Assembly (NCBI RefSeq): GCF_002215215.1
Contig: NZ_CP018632.1
Coordinates: forward strand, 638,001 to 702,000
Direction: 5' to 3'
DNA from: Granulosicoccus antarcticus IMCC3135
GTDB lineage: Bacteria; Pseudomonadota; Gammaproteobacteria; Granulosicoccales; Granulosicoccaceae
DNA length: 64,000 nucleotides
The translations under genes were made by a program, and so were the position numbers. The notes under the pieces were generated by a model. It was not told the DNA's origin and ran no database searches. It saw only the letters and a list, made by a program, of their open reading frames with translations. Positions 16,223-25,506 of the stretch are shown here, piece after piece (the stretch's first letter is position 1; each line of letters starts with the position of its first letter).

Positions 16223-17584
16223 TTGTCATCTCACTCTGCAGCTCCTATCAGTGCCTCTACTGCCATACAATTTTCAGACCCCATACCTGCTGAAGTTGAT
16301 GTCGTTGTCATTGGCGGCGGTGTGATCGGAATCTTGACCGCGCTTTATCTCAACCGTCTGGGGCTCAGTGCCTATGTAGTAGAAAAAGGGCGCGTTGCCG
16401 GGGAGCAGTCATCGCGTAACTGGGGCTGGATTCGCCAGCTGGGTCGTGACGAGGCAGAGCTGCCTGTGATGATGGAGTCTTCAAGGCTCTGGCAGCAGCT
16501 GGATGCCGATACCGGCAAGCGCACAGGCTTTCGCCGTTCCGGCATTCTTTATCTTGCCAGCACTCAAAAAGAACTGGATAAGCAGGAAAAGTGGCTCGAG
16601 ATTGGCAAGCGCCATCAGCTTGATGTGACCTTACTCGATGCCGCGTCTGTGGCGACTCGGGTGGGTACAGGATCTGGTGGTCGACGCTGGGCGGGCGGAT
16701 TGTGGTCACCCGGCGATGGGCGTGCAGAGCCCTGGCTCGCCGTGCCTGCGATTGCCAGGCTAGCGCAGAGCGAGGGTGTCGGCATCCGCGAATCGTCGGC
16801 GGCTCGAACGATAGAAATGGCCGCTGGCAAGGTGAGCGGTGTTCACACCGAGCACGGATTCATCGCCGCATCACAGGTGATTGTTGCCGGAGGTGCCTGG
16901 TCATCGTTGTTGCTTAAAAATCTTGGTATTTCAATCCCGCAATTGACAGTGCGTTCGACGGTGGCACAGACCGCTCCGATGGCTGAGGTTTTTGCCGGTA
17001 GTGCACATGATGAAGAGCTGGCTTTTCGACGTAGAGAGGATGGTGGCTATACGATTACCAGCCTGGATGGCCATGATTTGCTGATCGGGCCTGATGCTTT
17101 TCGGCATCTACCCCGTTGGCTGTCGGTGGCCATGAAGTCTCTGGGGGATACCCGGTTCAGGCCGTATGCCCCCAAACACTATCCTGACGCCTGGGGAACA
17201 GCGCGACAGTGGTCACCGAATGAGCAGACACCTTTTGAGCGTTGTCGGGTGCTTGAGCCCGTACCCGATCAGCGCTGTATAGAAAGGGCGCGGCAGGGGT
17301 TTGCGCTACGGTTCCCAGAACTGGGTGCACCGCACATTCTGAATGCCTGGGCTGGCATGATCGACGCCATGCCGGATGTGGTTCCCGTGGTTGATCGGGT
17401 GCCGAGCTGTGAAGGTTTGATTGTCGCCACCGGGATGAGCGGCCATGGTTTTGGTATTGGCCCGGGTTTTGGCAAGGCGATTGCCAATCTGGCCGCAGGT
17501 CATGAAACCGGGCATGATTTGACGCGTTTCAGATTCTCGCGATTTACCGATGGTAGTCGGCTCGTGCCTGGGCCATCGTTGTGA
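16223..17584 (+). CDS. FAD-dependent oxidoreductase (DAO/DadA superfamily)
   Basis: 453 aa starting at a TTG at 16223, seven bases after AGGAG; no ATG fits. A Rossmann dinucleotide site lies at about residues 28-60 (VDVVVIGGGVIGILTALYLN ... VVEKGR), followed by GEQSSRNWGWIRQLGRDEAE. The C-terminal FAD-contact motif is NAWAGMIDAMPDVVPV...ATGMSGHGFGIGPG. This matches D-amino-acid dehydrogenase or sarcosine/glycine oxidase-like enzymes that oxidise an amine. Substrate not determinable. Convergent with the sugar dehydrogenase gene. Confidence 0.88.
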   Translation: MSSHSAAPISASTAIQFSDPIPAEVDVVVIGGGVIGILTALYLNRLGLSAYVVEKGRVAGEQSSRNWGWIRQLGRDEAELPVMMESSRLWQQLDADTGKRTGFRRSGILYLASTQKELDKQEKWLEIGKRHQLDVTLLDAASVATRVGTGSGGRRWAGGLWSPGDGRAEPWLAVPAIARLAQSEGVGIRESSAARTIEMAAGKVSGVHTEHGFIAASQVIVAGGAWSSLLLKNLGISIPQLTVRSTVAQTAPMAEVFAGSAHDEELAFRRREDGGYTITSLDGHDLLIGPDAFRHLPRWLSVAMKSLGDTRFRPYAPKHYPDAWGTARQWSPNEQTPFERCRVLEPVPDQRCIERARQGFALRFPELGAPHILNAWAGMIDAMPDVVPVVDRVPSCEGLIVATGMSGHGFGIGPGFGKAIANLAAGHETGHDLTRFRFSRFTDGSRLVPGPSL

Positions 17585-17609
17585 GCCAACCGCTCAGTCC
17601 GGCAATCGG

Positions 17610-18755
17610 CTAAGGGTTGGGCGTGACGTGAAGCACCTTGCCCTCGGAAGAGTCGGTAAGAATGTACAAAGTGCCATCAGAGGCCACCCGAATATCACGC
17701 AGGCGTTTGCCCAATTCTGTGAGCAGGCTTTGCTGGGTCAGAGACTGGTCCTCGTTGATATGAACTCGGCGAACTTCTCGGGCTTTCAATGCGGCGACCA
17801 GCCAGTCACCTTGCAAGGCAGGGAAGGCGTCTCCGTGCCCGATAGCCATGCCTGCGGGGGCGATGGACGGGGTCCAGTGCAGCAAGGGTTGTTCTGTGCC
17901 GGGGTAGTGGGTAAACGGTGAAATGGCTGCACCTGAGTAGTCGTCACCGTAGGTGGCAATAGGCCAGCCGTAGTTGAGACCTGGTTCCATGCGATTGACT
18001 TCATCGCCACCGGCAGGACCGTGTTCGTGTGACAGAACCTTACCTGTGTCGGGGTGCACCACAATGGCCTGGGGGTTGCGATGCCCATAGCTCCATATTT
18101 CAGGCAACACCTTGACATCATCAACGAACGGATTGTCCGCGGGCACGCTGCCGTCATCATTGAGCCGCACGAAGGTACCCAGATGGCTATCGTTACGCTG
18201 AGCCTGTTCGCGATAATCGAAGCCGTCCCCGATAGCCAGCAGCAGGGTCTTGTCAGGTAGAAAAGCCATGCGACCACCGAAGTGCACCGGTGTATCTCTA
18301 AAGGGGGTGGCGGTAAACAGCACGGTGACATCTACGAGTGAGTTGTCCACCAGCCTGGCCCTGGCAAGTCGTGTGGCATTGGCATCGTCAGTACCGTAGG
18401 CATAGCTGAGGTAGAGCCAGCCATTCGTTTCAAAGTCCGGATGCAGAACCACATCAAAAAGCCCGCCCTGGCTTTTTGCAAAAACAGCAGGCACTCCGGT
18501 GACGGGTGCGGATACTTTGCCTTTATCAACGATTCGCAGTTGCCCAGCGCGTTCGGTGACCAGCAATCTGCCATCGGGTAAAAACGCAAGCGACCAGGGA
18601 TGGTCCAGAGAGTCGGCTACTACCGTGATGGTATAGTCGTTAGGCGTTAGCGGCTCGTAGGCGGCGACCGATTGTGTGTGGCCGGCGAGCAGCATGACAA
18701 GCGCTGCGCTCAGGTGCGGCCGGCGGCGCAGCAATGGACGAATCATCATTGGCAT
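17610..18755 (-). CDS. PQQ-dependent sugar dehydrogenase (YliI/Asd type), periplasmic
   Basis: 381 aa. A twin-arginine-poor Sec-type signal (about 1-32, ending SVAAYEP) leads to a six-bladed beta-propeller. Motifs of soluble aldose dehydrogenases are visible: HPWSLAFLPDGRLLVTERAG, HFGGRMAFLPDKTLLLAIGD, WSYGHRNPQAI and HGPAGGDEVN, the last contributing to the PQQ/Ca2+ site. It would oxidise aldoses in the periplasm. No PQQ biosynthesis gene is in the window. It is back-to-back with the next plus-strand membrane protein gene. Confidence 0.88.
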   Translation of the reverse strand: MPMMIRPLLRRRPHLSAALVMLLAGHTQSVAAYEPLTPNDYTITVVADSLDHPWSLAFLPDGRLLVTERAGQLRIVDKGKVSAPVTGVPAVFAKSQGGLFDVVLHPDFETNGWLYLSYAYGTDDANATRLARARLVDNSLVDVTVLFTATPFRDTPVHFGGRMAFLPDKTLLLAIGDGFDYREQAQRNDSHLGTFVRLNDDGSVPADNPFVDDVKVLPEIWSYGHRNPQAIVVHPDTGKVLSHEHGPAGGDEVNRMEPGLNYGWPIATYGDDYSGAAISPFTHYPGTEQPLLHWTPSIAPAGMAIGHGDAFPALQGDWLVAALKAREVRRVHINEDQSLTQQSLLTELGKRLRDIRVASDGTLYILTDSSEGKVLHVTPNP

Positions 18756-18779
18756 TGAATCTGTATTGGCCCTGTAGCG

Positions 18780-19274
18780 ATGCGAACAAATCTACTCAAG
18801 CTCTGCATCTCGTTTGCCCTGTCGGTGGTGGTGACGTATACGCTTGCCAGTGTTGCACACAGCCAGCAGGTGTTGGCGGGTCTTCTGAACCTGGACGTAC
18901 GTATCTCGCTGACTGATCGTATCGTCATGGTCGCTGGCGACTGGCTTGGGTTGTATCTTTATCTGCTTGTGATTGCGATCGGGTTACTGATTGCGTTCAC
19001 TGTCATGGCCTTGCTCAGGCGGTTTGTGTCAGTACCCGGAACACTGCTCTATACCGTGGGTGGCACGCTGGCTATGCTGGTCATCCTCATCTCCATGCGA
19101 GAACTGGGATCATTGACGCCTATTGCCGGTGCACGCGGAGCATTGGGCCTGTCCCTGCAGTGTCTGGCCGGAGCCATTGGCGGGGCTGTGTTTGGCGCAA
19201 GCCTTGGCCAGTCGCCCAGAGAGCCGCGAGCGGCAAGTTCAAATGTGACCTTGCCGCTCAGAGACCTGCTTTAA
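18780..19274 (+). CDS. Hypothetical integral membrane protein, 164 aa
   Basis: Starts at an ATG at 18780. Four hydrophobic helices: about 5-28, 55-80, 88-105 and 120-145, the last Gly/Ala-rich (GLSLQCLAGAIGGAVFGASLG). A large periplasmic or cytoplasmic loop is absent. Family not recognised. It ends 7 bases from the convergent fusion gene. Confidence 0.6.
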   Translation: MRTNLLKLCISFALSVVVTYTLASVAHSQQVLAGLLNLDVRISLTDRIVMVAGDWLGLYLYLLVIAIGLLIAFTVMALLRRFVSVPGTLLYTVGGTLAMLVILISMRELGSLTPIAGARGALGLSLQCLAGAIGGAVFGASLGQSPREPRAASSNVTLPLRDLL

Positions 19275-19281
19275 TTTTTGC

Positions 19282-20757
19282 CTATCCAGAGATGAGGGCT
19301 TCGGCTTCGATTTCCACGCGATATTCCCCAACCAGTCTGCTGACTTCGATCAATGTGTTGGCCGGCAGACATTCATCGAAGTACCGTCCATGCACGCGTG
19401 ACACCGTTTCCCAGTCGTCGGCATCGGTCAGGTAGATTCGTGTGCGGATGACATCGTTCAACGTGGCTCCCAGTGAGGCGAGACTGGCAGAAATCTTGTC
19501 GAGTATATAGGTTGTCTGAGCGCGTAAATCATCATGCCCGATGACCCGGTCGCTCTGGTGGGTGGCGGTAGTGCCGCTGACCAGAACACGATTGCCATCT
19601 CGCACCGCGCGGCTGTACCCACAGATGGGCTCGAATTCGCTGCCGCTGGAAATACGCCACCGGTCTTTGCGACCAGCCACGGCCTGTTTTTCGAACACCG
19701 GTGGCAGTGCGTCCAGATGGTCGCTCAAGTCGCCAGAGGCCGTCAGGAACGGCGGGCGACGATACTCGGTGCCGCAATCTCCGCGAATGGGGGTCAGCCG
19801 TTGTGTTGCTGACTGGATGCGTGCGAGATCGTCTTCCGTTAGTTCCAGGCTCAACAGGTTCTTGTTATCCTGGCGGTGCTGGCTGTCGGTGAGTCGGGCT
19901 CCCACGATGGTGCCGGTAACAGCCGCTTGTTGCATGACCCAGCGTGTGGCCACATTCGAAATCGATACATCGTGTTCCTTGGCGACGGTTGCCAGGGTTT
20001 GCAGTATTTTCTGATAGACCTGCCAGCCGCCAACCGCATGAATGAAGCGCTGATATTTCATTTTGCTCCAGTCGGGCACATCGGTAGGTTCGCTGGTATT
20101 GAGCCAGCGATCACCCAGAAAGCCACCGGCCAGGGTGCCGTATGCCAGCAGCCTGACACCGCTGCTCAGGCACAGCTCGCTCATATCGCCCAGGGCACGC
20201 TGATCAAGTACCGAAAGACAAACCTGATTGGTCGCTATTTCATGTCCGCAACTCAGCAGTACGGATAGATGATCGGTATCAAAATTGGTCAGGCCCAGCT
20301 GTCCGATCCAGCCTTCCTGCTTCAACTCCATCAGGTAGTCCATGACATCGATATAGCCGGGGTGATCAAAACTCCACCAGTGCAGCTGTAGTAGATCGAT
20401 AGTCTCGACACCGAGGCGTTCACGGCGTTCCTGAATACCAGCGCGAACAGCCTCGCGCGTGCACTGATGCGGTTGTGGACACCATTTGGTAAACAGCTTC
20501 AAGTCGGTCGCCTGGTTGGATGCCAGCAGACGCGCCCTTGCACGTCCGGCAATCAATTCGGCGCTACCGTAATGATCGGCCATGTCAAAGCAGGGATATC
20601 CCGCCTGTACATAGCCGATCAGTTCTTCAGCGGCCTTGTCACAATCCAGCTCTTGACCTCCGCGCTCCAGATCGGCTACCTGCCAAAGGCCGGTAATGAG
20701 CGGTGTATTCTGCAAACCGAGAGTCTGCAGTGCATTTTTATTGGCTTGATCAGTCAT
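19282..20757 (-). CDS. Aldo/keto reductase-RidA fusion protein
   Basis: 491 aa joining two enzymes. Residues 1-330 are an aldo/keto reductase TIM barrel (catalytic Asp and Tyr in FDMADHYGSAE, Lys in LKLFTKW, His in LLQLHWW). After a linker, residues 360-491 are a RidA/YjgF domain (VLVSGTTATHQ, a family-typical LRAQTTYILDKISASLASLGA, and NDVIRTRIYLTD). RidA proteins hydrolyse reactive enamines and imines. The fusion suggests that a carbonyl or imine intermediate is processed in one protein. It is the last gene of the ABC transporter operon, 23 bases after the binding-protein gene. Confidence 0.9.
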   Translation of the reverse strand: MTDQANKNALQTLGLQNTPLITGLWQVADLERGGQELDCDKAAEELIGYVQAGYPCFDMADHYGSAELIAGRARARLLASNQATDLKLFTKWCPQPHQCTREAVRAGIQERRERLGVETIDLLQLHWWSFDHPGYIDVMDYLMELKQEGWIGQLGLTNFDTDHLSVLLSCGHEIATNQVCLSVLDQRALGDMSELCLSSGVRLLAYGTLAGGFLGDRWLNTSEPTDVPDWSKMKYQRFIHAVGGWQVYQKILQTLATVAKEHDVSISNVATRWVMQQAAVTGTIVGARLTDSQHRQDNKNLLSLELTEDDLARIQSATQRLTPIRGDCGTEYRRPPFLTASGDLSDHLDALPPVFEKQAVAGRKDRWRISSGSEFEPICGYSRAVRDGNRVLVSGTTATHQSDRVIGHDDLRAQTTYILDKISASLASLGATLNDVIRTRIYLTDADDWETVSRVHGRYFDECLPANTLIEVSRLVGEYRVEIEAEALISG

Positions 20758-20780
20758 GAGTGGATTGCTGTTGGTGTGTC

Positions 20781-22058
20781 TTATTTCGTAAGTTCTGCAA
20801 TGAAGGCATTCACCTCATCGAGTGCGAAGTAGCTCTCTTCCTCAACGCCTGTCTCGCTGAACTTCCAGGCAACCGCAGGTGCGGACACATCACCATTGGC
20901 ATCAAAGACCACGGCGCCGGTTGCACCTTGGTAGGAGACGTTTTTACCTTCGCCGAGTAATTCTCGAGCCTGCGCAAGTCCGGCTACATCAGGAAAGATA
21001 GGTGTTCCGGCAGGGTCTGTCACTCGTGGCACGCTGGCAGCAATGGCTGCACCGGTGAGTTCCGGAGCTGCATCCATGGCCAGCAGGGAAATCATGACCG
21101 CATCATAACTGTTGGGCAGGCCCGGGCCATTAGGTTCTGAATCAAACTTTGCCTTGTACATTTCTGTGAAAGTGTCGGCAGAGTCGGTGCGCGGCGGTGC
21201 TGTGTCATGGCCCACCAGTTTGGTCAGATACTGCATGCCAACACCATCGCGGAACTCATCGGATTTCAGGGAGTTGGCAGCAACGAATTCTTGCGTGCCA
21301 CCCAGAGAGAGCCACTCGCGCACCAGTGAAATACCTTCTGCCGGGTAGAGCGCCATGTAAAGCGCCTCGGGCTTGGTCTTCAAAACTGAGGTCACTTCGG
21401 CACGGTAGGAGGCTTGCGCATCGTTGATGGCTGCAGAGGTGGTGACTTCAATGCCCAGCGTTTCCAGATCGGCGGCGACCAGTTTCCCCAGGTCTTGTCC
21501 CCAGTCATCGTTCTTGTAGAAAATACCAACGCTTTTATAGCCACGTTCTTGTATCAGTCTGGCCGCTACTGCTGCCTGATTACGTGTAGTCGCAAAGGTA
21601 CGAAACCACAATCCCTTGGTTTTGCCTTCTTTGGCAACATCGGTAAACGCGGTGGAAGAAGAGCAGCAAGACATTTGCATGACGCCTGAAGGCGCGGTAA
21701 CCGATGTCAGAATAGGCATGGAGACACCGCTTGATACGGCACCTATCAAGACAGGAACCTTGTCAAGATCAACCATGGCTTTCGCTGCATCGACACCGAT
21801 TTTCGGATCGGCCTGACTATCACGCAGCACCATTTCGATGTCGCAGCCTTTGACGCCACCGGATTCATTGTAGAGCTCTACCGCAAACTGGGCTGTTTCT
21901 GCAATGGGTCGTCCCCAGTCAACCGATGTTGGTAGCACTGCGCCTATTTTTGTCGTGCAATCAGCAGCCTGGGCTGGTGAGAGTGGTGCGAATGAAGATA
22001 GACCGACAAGTGCCAGACTAAGCTTGAACAGAGGGATGTTTGCGGGTGTGATTTTCAC
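20781..22058 (-). CDS. ABC transporter substrate-binding protein, branched-chain amino acid type
   Basis: 425 aa. Signal peptide about 1-31 (ending LSPAQAADC), then the Leu/Ile/Val-binding type I periplasmic fold: TKIGAVLPTSVDWGRPIAET, DSQADPKIGVDAAKAMVD, PVLIGAVSSGVSMPI. It presents the ligand to the adjoining permeases. The start overlaps the end of the LivM-like gene by 4 bases. The family covers amino acids, amides, urea and aromatic acids, so the ligand is open; the operon's reductases argue against ordinary branched-chain amino acids. Confidence 0.9.
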   Translation of the reverse strand: MKITPANIPLFKLSLALVGLSSFAPLSPAQAADCTTKIGAVLPTSVDWGRPIAETAQFAVELYNESGGVKGCDIEMVLRDSQADPKIGVDAAKAMVDLDKVPVLIGAVSSGVSMPILTSVTAPSGVMQMSCCSSSTAFTDVAKEGKTKGLWFRTFATTRNQAAVAARLIQERGYKSVGIFYKNDDWGQDLGKLVAADLETLGIEVTTSAAINDAQASYRAEVTSVLKTKPEALYMALYPAEGISLVREWLSLGGTQEFVAANSLKSDEFRDGVGMQYLTKLVGHDTAPPRTDSADTFTEMYKAKFDSEPNGPGLPNSYDAVMISLLAMDAAPELTGAAIAASVPRVTDPAGTPIFPDVAGLAQARELLGEGKNVSYQGATGAVVFDANGDVSAPAVAWKFSETGVEEESYFALDEVNAFIAELTK

Positions 22059-23068
22059 TTGGCCTCCTGGGCGTGGGGTTTTCCTGAGTCTTCATTGCTG
22101 TGCCAGTCGACCGGGTCGGTTGCTGGTTTTGAATAGTGTCGTGTGCCGAGCTTTTCCGGCAATAGTCCTCGCGGACGCCACAGCAGTGTCAATACGATAA
22201 TAGATCCGATAAGAATGTACTGAATGGAGCCGGTATATAGTTGCAGGTGAGTGGGTGCTACAGCCGTTAGTAGCCAGCCACTGCCAACCCAGCCTCCCCA
22301 GACGACAAGGGTGCCCAGCAAGGCGCCACGGTTGTTGCCACTGCCGCCGACGATCAACATGGCCCAGATCTGAAAGGTGAGGATAGGGGCCAGATCCTGT
22401 GGGCTGATGAAGGCATAGAAGGTGGCATAGAGTGCCCCCGACAGACCCATGATCATGGAGCCGATGACAAAGGCTGTCAGCCGAATTACCGGTGGTGATT
22501 TGCCTAGTGAGCGTGCAGCGCGCTCATTTTCTCGAACCGCTCGCAGCAATCTGCCGAACGGTGAGCGCACCAGTGTTTCGAGAAACACATAGACAATGAT
22601 CAGGCAAATGACGACAAAGGCGAGAAACAGCAAGTTGTATTGCAAGGCGCCGTCGACCAGGGACTCGAAAGGCCTTTCAAAGCCACGTAGTCCGGTTGCA
22701 CCACCGGTGAGGTAGCTTGCGTTCCTGACAACGGATTCCATGGCAATGGCAACTCCAAAGGTTGCGATCGCCAGATAGTCATGGCGCAGGCGAGTGGTGG
22801 CCAATCCCACCAGTACGGCCAGTATTCCTGACAGGGCGATGCCGCCTGATAATGCTACTGGATAGGGCAATCCGAAACCGCCCAGACCGTCGATTCTTTC
22901 CGGTCCTCCCAGTAGCATCATTCCGTAGGCCCCTGCACCGAAAAAAGCGACGATGCCACCGTTGAACAAACCGGTAAATCCCCACTGCAGATTGAGCCCC
23001 AGCACCGTGATGGCCAGGATCAGAGCGATGGTCAGAAAAAACGCCAGATAGGAAATAATGCCAATCAC
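22055..23068 (-). CDS. LivM-like ABC permease
   Basis: 337 aa inner-membrane permease with about nine helices. It has the LivM pattern GLNLQWGFTGLFNGGIVAFFGAGAYG near the N-terminus and RSPFGRLLRAVRENERAARSLGK as the cytoplasmic coupling loop. It forms the transmembrane channel with the LivH-like protein. It overlaps both neighbours by 4 bases, giving tight translational coupling. Confidence 0.9.
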   Translation of the reverse strand: MIGIISYLAFFLTIALILAITVLGLNLQWGFTGLFNGGIVAFFGAGAYGMMLLGGPERIDGLGGFGLPYPVALSGGIALSGILAVLVGLATTRLRHDYLAIATFGVAIAMESVVRNASYLTGGATGLRGFERPFESLVDGALQYNLLFLAFVVICLIIVYVFLETLVRSPFGRLLRAVRENERAARSLGKSPPVIRLTAFVIGSMIMGLSGALYATFYAFISPQDLAPILTFQIWAMLIVGGSGNNRGALLGTLVVWGGWVGSGWLLTAVAPTHLQLYTGSIQYILIGSIIVLTLLWRPRGLLPEKLGTRHYSKPATDPVDWHSNEDSGKPHAQEAK

Positions 23069-23976
23069 CGTTCTTCTCCGAACAGACCATTGGGTCTGAG
23101 ATAGAGCACCAGCAATATGATGAGAAACGGTACCGCAGGTTTGTATCCGGTGGGAATGATCAGCAGCGCCATGCTGGAGGCCAATCCGACAATCAGTCCT
23201 CCCAGTGCAGCACCGTAGATACTGCCGATGCCACCGACAATGGCGGCGGCAAACAGCGAGAGCACCAGGTCGCGGCCCATGACGGGACTGAGTTGATTAT
23301 TGAGGGCATAGCAGACGCCGGCAATAGCTGCCAGTGCTCCACCGAGCATCCATGCGAGTCGGACCATGGCGGCCAGATTGATGCCGTTGACCTGAGCCAG
23401 TACCGGATTCTCCGAGATAGCCGTGAGTGCAAAACCTACGGAGGTTCTGGAAATGAACAAATGCAGCGACACCATGACCAGTAGCGTCAATGCAAGTATG
23501 AACAGCTGATCGGCCTTGACCAGTAACAGAGGATCGCTGCTGAGCATCATGGCAAAGGCGATATCGCCATTGTAGTGAGTGGATTTCAGACCGTAGACAA
23601 GGCCGATGGCGTTGCGAATGATCAGGCTGATGCCAAAGGATGCAAAGACCATCGTCAGTGGGCCGGCTTGTTCGCGCAGTCGTTTAAAGACCAGGCGATC
23701 GATGATGGCTGCGATAACACCGGTAATCAACAAGGCACAGAGCATCGCGATTATCAGTGACACGCTCACGCTGAGCATGGGCAGTTTGCTGCTCAGAGAA
23801 TTGGACAAGGCATTGAACACGGAATCCAGGGTCAGCGTGAAATAGGCGCCCATGGAGATCAGCTCGGCGTGTGAGAAATTCGCAAACCGCAGAATGTGCA
23901 TGACCAGCGTCAGACCGATCGCACCGAGCGACAGAATCGAACCCACCAGGATTCCATCAAACAGACTTTGTAGCAT
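23065..23976 (-). CDS. LivH-like ABC permease
   Basis: 303 aa from the ATG at 23976, where GGAGG lies three bases upstream and the first helix starts at once (MLQSLFDGILVGSILSLGAI). A longer frame to 24015 overlaps the ATPase gene further and adds an unlikely extension. LivH features: LTLVMHILRFANFSHAELIS in the first helices and ISRTSVGFALTAISENPVLA as the coupling loop. The start overlaps the LivF-like gene by 20 bases. Confidence 0.9.
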   Translation of the reverse strand: MLQSLFDGILVGSILSLGAIGLTLVMHILRFANFSHAELISMGAYFTLTLDSVFNALSNSLSSKLPMLSVSVSLIIAMLCALLITGVIAAIIDRLVFKRLREQAGPLTMVFASFGISLIIRNAIGLVYGLKSTHYNGDIAFAMMLSSDPLLLVKADQLFILALTLLVMVSLHLFISRTSVGFALTAISENPVLAQVNGINLAAMVRLAWMLGGALAAIAGVCYALNNQLSPVMGRDLVLSLFAAAIVGGIGSIYGAALGGLIVGLASSMALLIIPTGYKPAVPFLIILLVLYLRPNGLFGEER

Positions 23977-24712
23977 GTGCCTCCACGCGGCGTACGCCCA
24001 TATAGATTTCACCAAGAACAGGATCGTTCATCAGACTGCTTGCCTCGCCTTCGTACTGATTGCGCCCCTCGGCCAGAACATAGGCCCGGTCGGAGACCGT
24101 TAGGGCGGCTTTTACATTCTGTTCAACCATCAGAATCGCCACGTGTGAACGGGCAATGCCGGGAAGCATGCCGAGTACTTCCTGGGCCGCCTTGGGAGAA
24201 AGCCCAGCACTGGGCTCATCGAGCAGGAGTAATGTGGGGGAGGAGACCAGCGCCATGGCGACCGCCAGGAATTGGCGCTGACCACCTGACAGGGATCCTG
24301 CGCGAGCATTGAATTTTTCGGCTAGAACCGGGAACAGTTCCAGCATCGATTCAATTGCTTGCCGCGGGTTTGCATTGCAGCGACGTGCTGCCAGGCGCAG
24401 GTTCTGCTGCACGCTCATGGTGCGAAAGATGTTGTCCAGCTGAGGAACCAGCGCCACGCCCGATTGAGACAGTTTGTCAGGGCGGATACCTGTAATAAGT
24501 CGGTTGTCAAAGCTTACCGAGCCGGATTCGACACGCAACAGACCGGCAATGGCTTTGAGCAGTGTTGATTTGCCCGCCCCATTAGGACCGATGATGGAGA
24601 CGATTTCTCCATGCTGCATGCTGAGGTTGATGTCCGAAATAATCGGCATGCCTTTCACATAACCTGCAGTCAGCTGCTGGACTTGCAGTCCGTTCTCAGA
24701 TTCTGCAGCCAT
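23957..24712 (-). CDS. LivF-like ABC transporter ATPase
   Basis: 251 aa cytoplasmic ATPase. Walker A GPNGAGKSTLLKAIAGL, Q-loop region VALVPQLDNIF, signature LSGGQRQFLAVAMAL, Walker B TLLLLDEPSAGLSPKAA and switch His replaced by Gln in the MVEQNVK motif, as is normal for LivF. It powers transport with the LivG-like partner. Overlaps its neighbours by 1 and 20 bases. Confidence 0.92.
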   Translation of the reverse strand: MAAESENGLQVQQLTAGYVKGMPIISDINLSMQHGEIVSIIGPNGAGKSTLLKAIAGLLRVESGSVSFDNRLITGIRPDKLSQSGVALVPQLDNIFRTMSVQQNLRLAARRCNANPRQAIESMLELFPVLAEKFNARAGSLSGGQRQFLAVAMALVSSPTLLLLDEPSAGLSPKAAQEVLGMLPGIARSHVAILMVEQNVKAALTVSDRAYVLAEGRNQYEGEASSLMNDPVLGEIYMGVRRVEAHATKSV

Positions 24713-25506
24713 CAGGCAGGCACCATGTCCATATCGCCCAGATAGCTCTCCAGCAGCTCCTCGCAGTTCATGGCCTCGTCGGCGGTGCCTGTGAATATGA
24801 CTCGACCGCTGGCCATGGCGATAATGGGTTGGCAGTGCCGCATGATCAGATCCATATTGTGTTCAATAATAAGAAAGCTCATCCCCTGGTCGTTGAGGGC
24901 GTGAATTCTTTCCATTAGAATGTGTGTCAATGCAGGGTTGACCCCCGCCGCTGGTTCGTCCAGCATGATCAGTTCGGGCTTGCCCATGAGAACGCGTGCC
25001 AGTTCCAGTAATTTTTGCTGACCACCAGAGAGGTTTCTGGCCGCCAGCATAGCTACCTTTGAGAGCGTCGTGAATTCCAGAATTTCGTGAGCGCGCTGCA
25101 GATGTTCACTTTCCTGTTTGCGAATAGCACCGGGCCTGAAGATGGGAGCCCAGAAGGTCTCACCCAGTTGTCCCGGGGCTGCAAGCATGAGATTGTCCAG
25201 CACGCTCATTTCAGGAAAGGGCTGCGGAATCTGAAATGTGCGAGCCAGTCCTTCGCGATAGACCTGGTCAGCCGTCAATGTCTGCAGTGGCTTTGAATTG
25301 AACAGGATGCTGCCCTGGTCGCAACGCGCCTCTCCCACAATGGTTTCGAACAAGGTTGATTTGCCGGCGCCATTGGGTCCGATCAGTCCGGTGATAGAGC
25401 CGCGTTCTATCGTTAACGAGACATCGTCTACCGCCGTAAGATCACCATAGTGTTTGCTCAGATTACGTACATCCAGCAGCACATCGCTTGAGGCCGAGGG
25501 CTTCAT
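24712..25506 (-). CDS. LivG-like ABC transporter ATPase
   Basis: 264 aa. Walker A GPNGAGKSTLFETIVG, signature LSGGQQKLLELARVL, Walker B ELIMLDEPAAGVNP and the LivG-typical IIEHNMDLIMRHC with the switch His. It lacks the long insert of some LivG proteins. Coupled to both neighbours (4-base overlap upstream, 1-base overlap downstream). Confidence 0.92.
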   Translation of the reverse strand: MKPSASSDVLLDVRNLSKHYGDLTAVDDVSLTIERGSITGLIGPNGAGKSTLFETIVGEARCDQGSILFNSKPLQTLTADQVYREGLARTFQIPQPFPEMSVLDNLMLAAPGQLGETFWAPIFRPGAIRKQESEHLQRAHEILEFTTLSKVAMLAARNLSGGQQKLLELARVLMGKPELIMLDEPAAGVNPALTHILMERIHALNDQGMSFLIIEHNMDLIMRHCQPIIAMASGRVIFTGTADEAMNCEELLESYLGDMDMVPA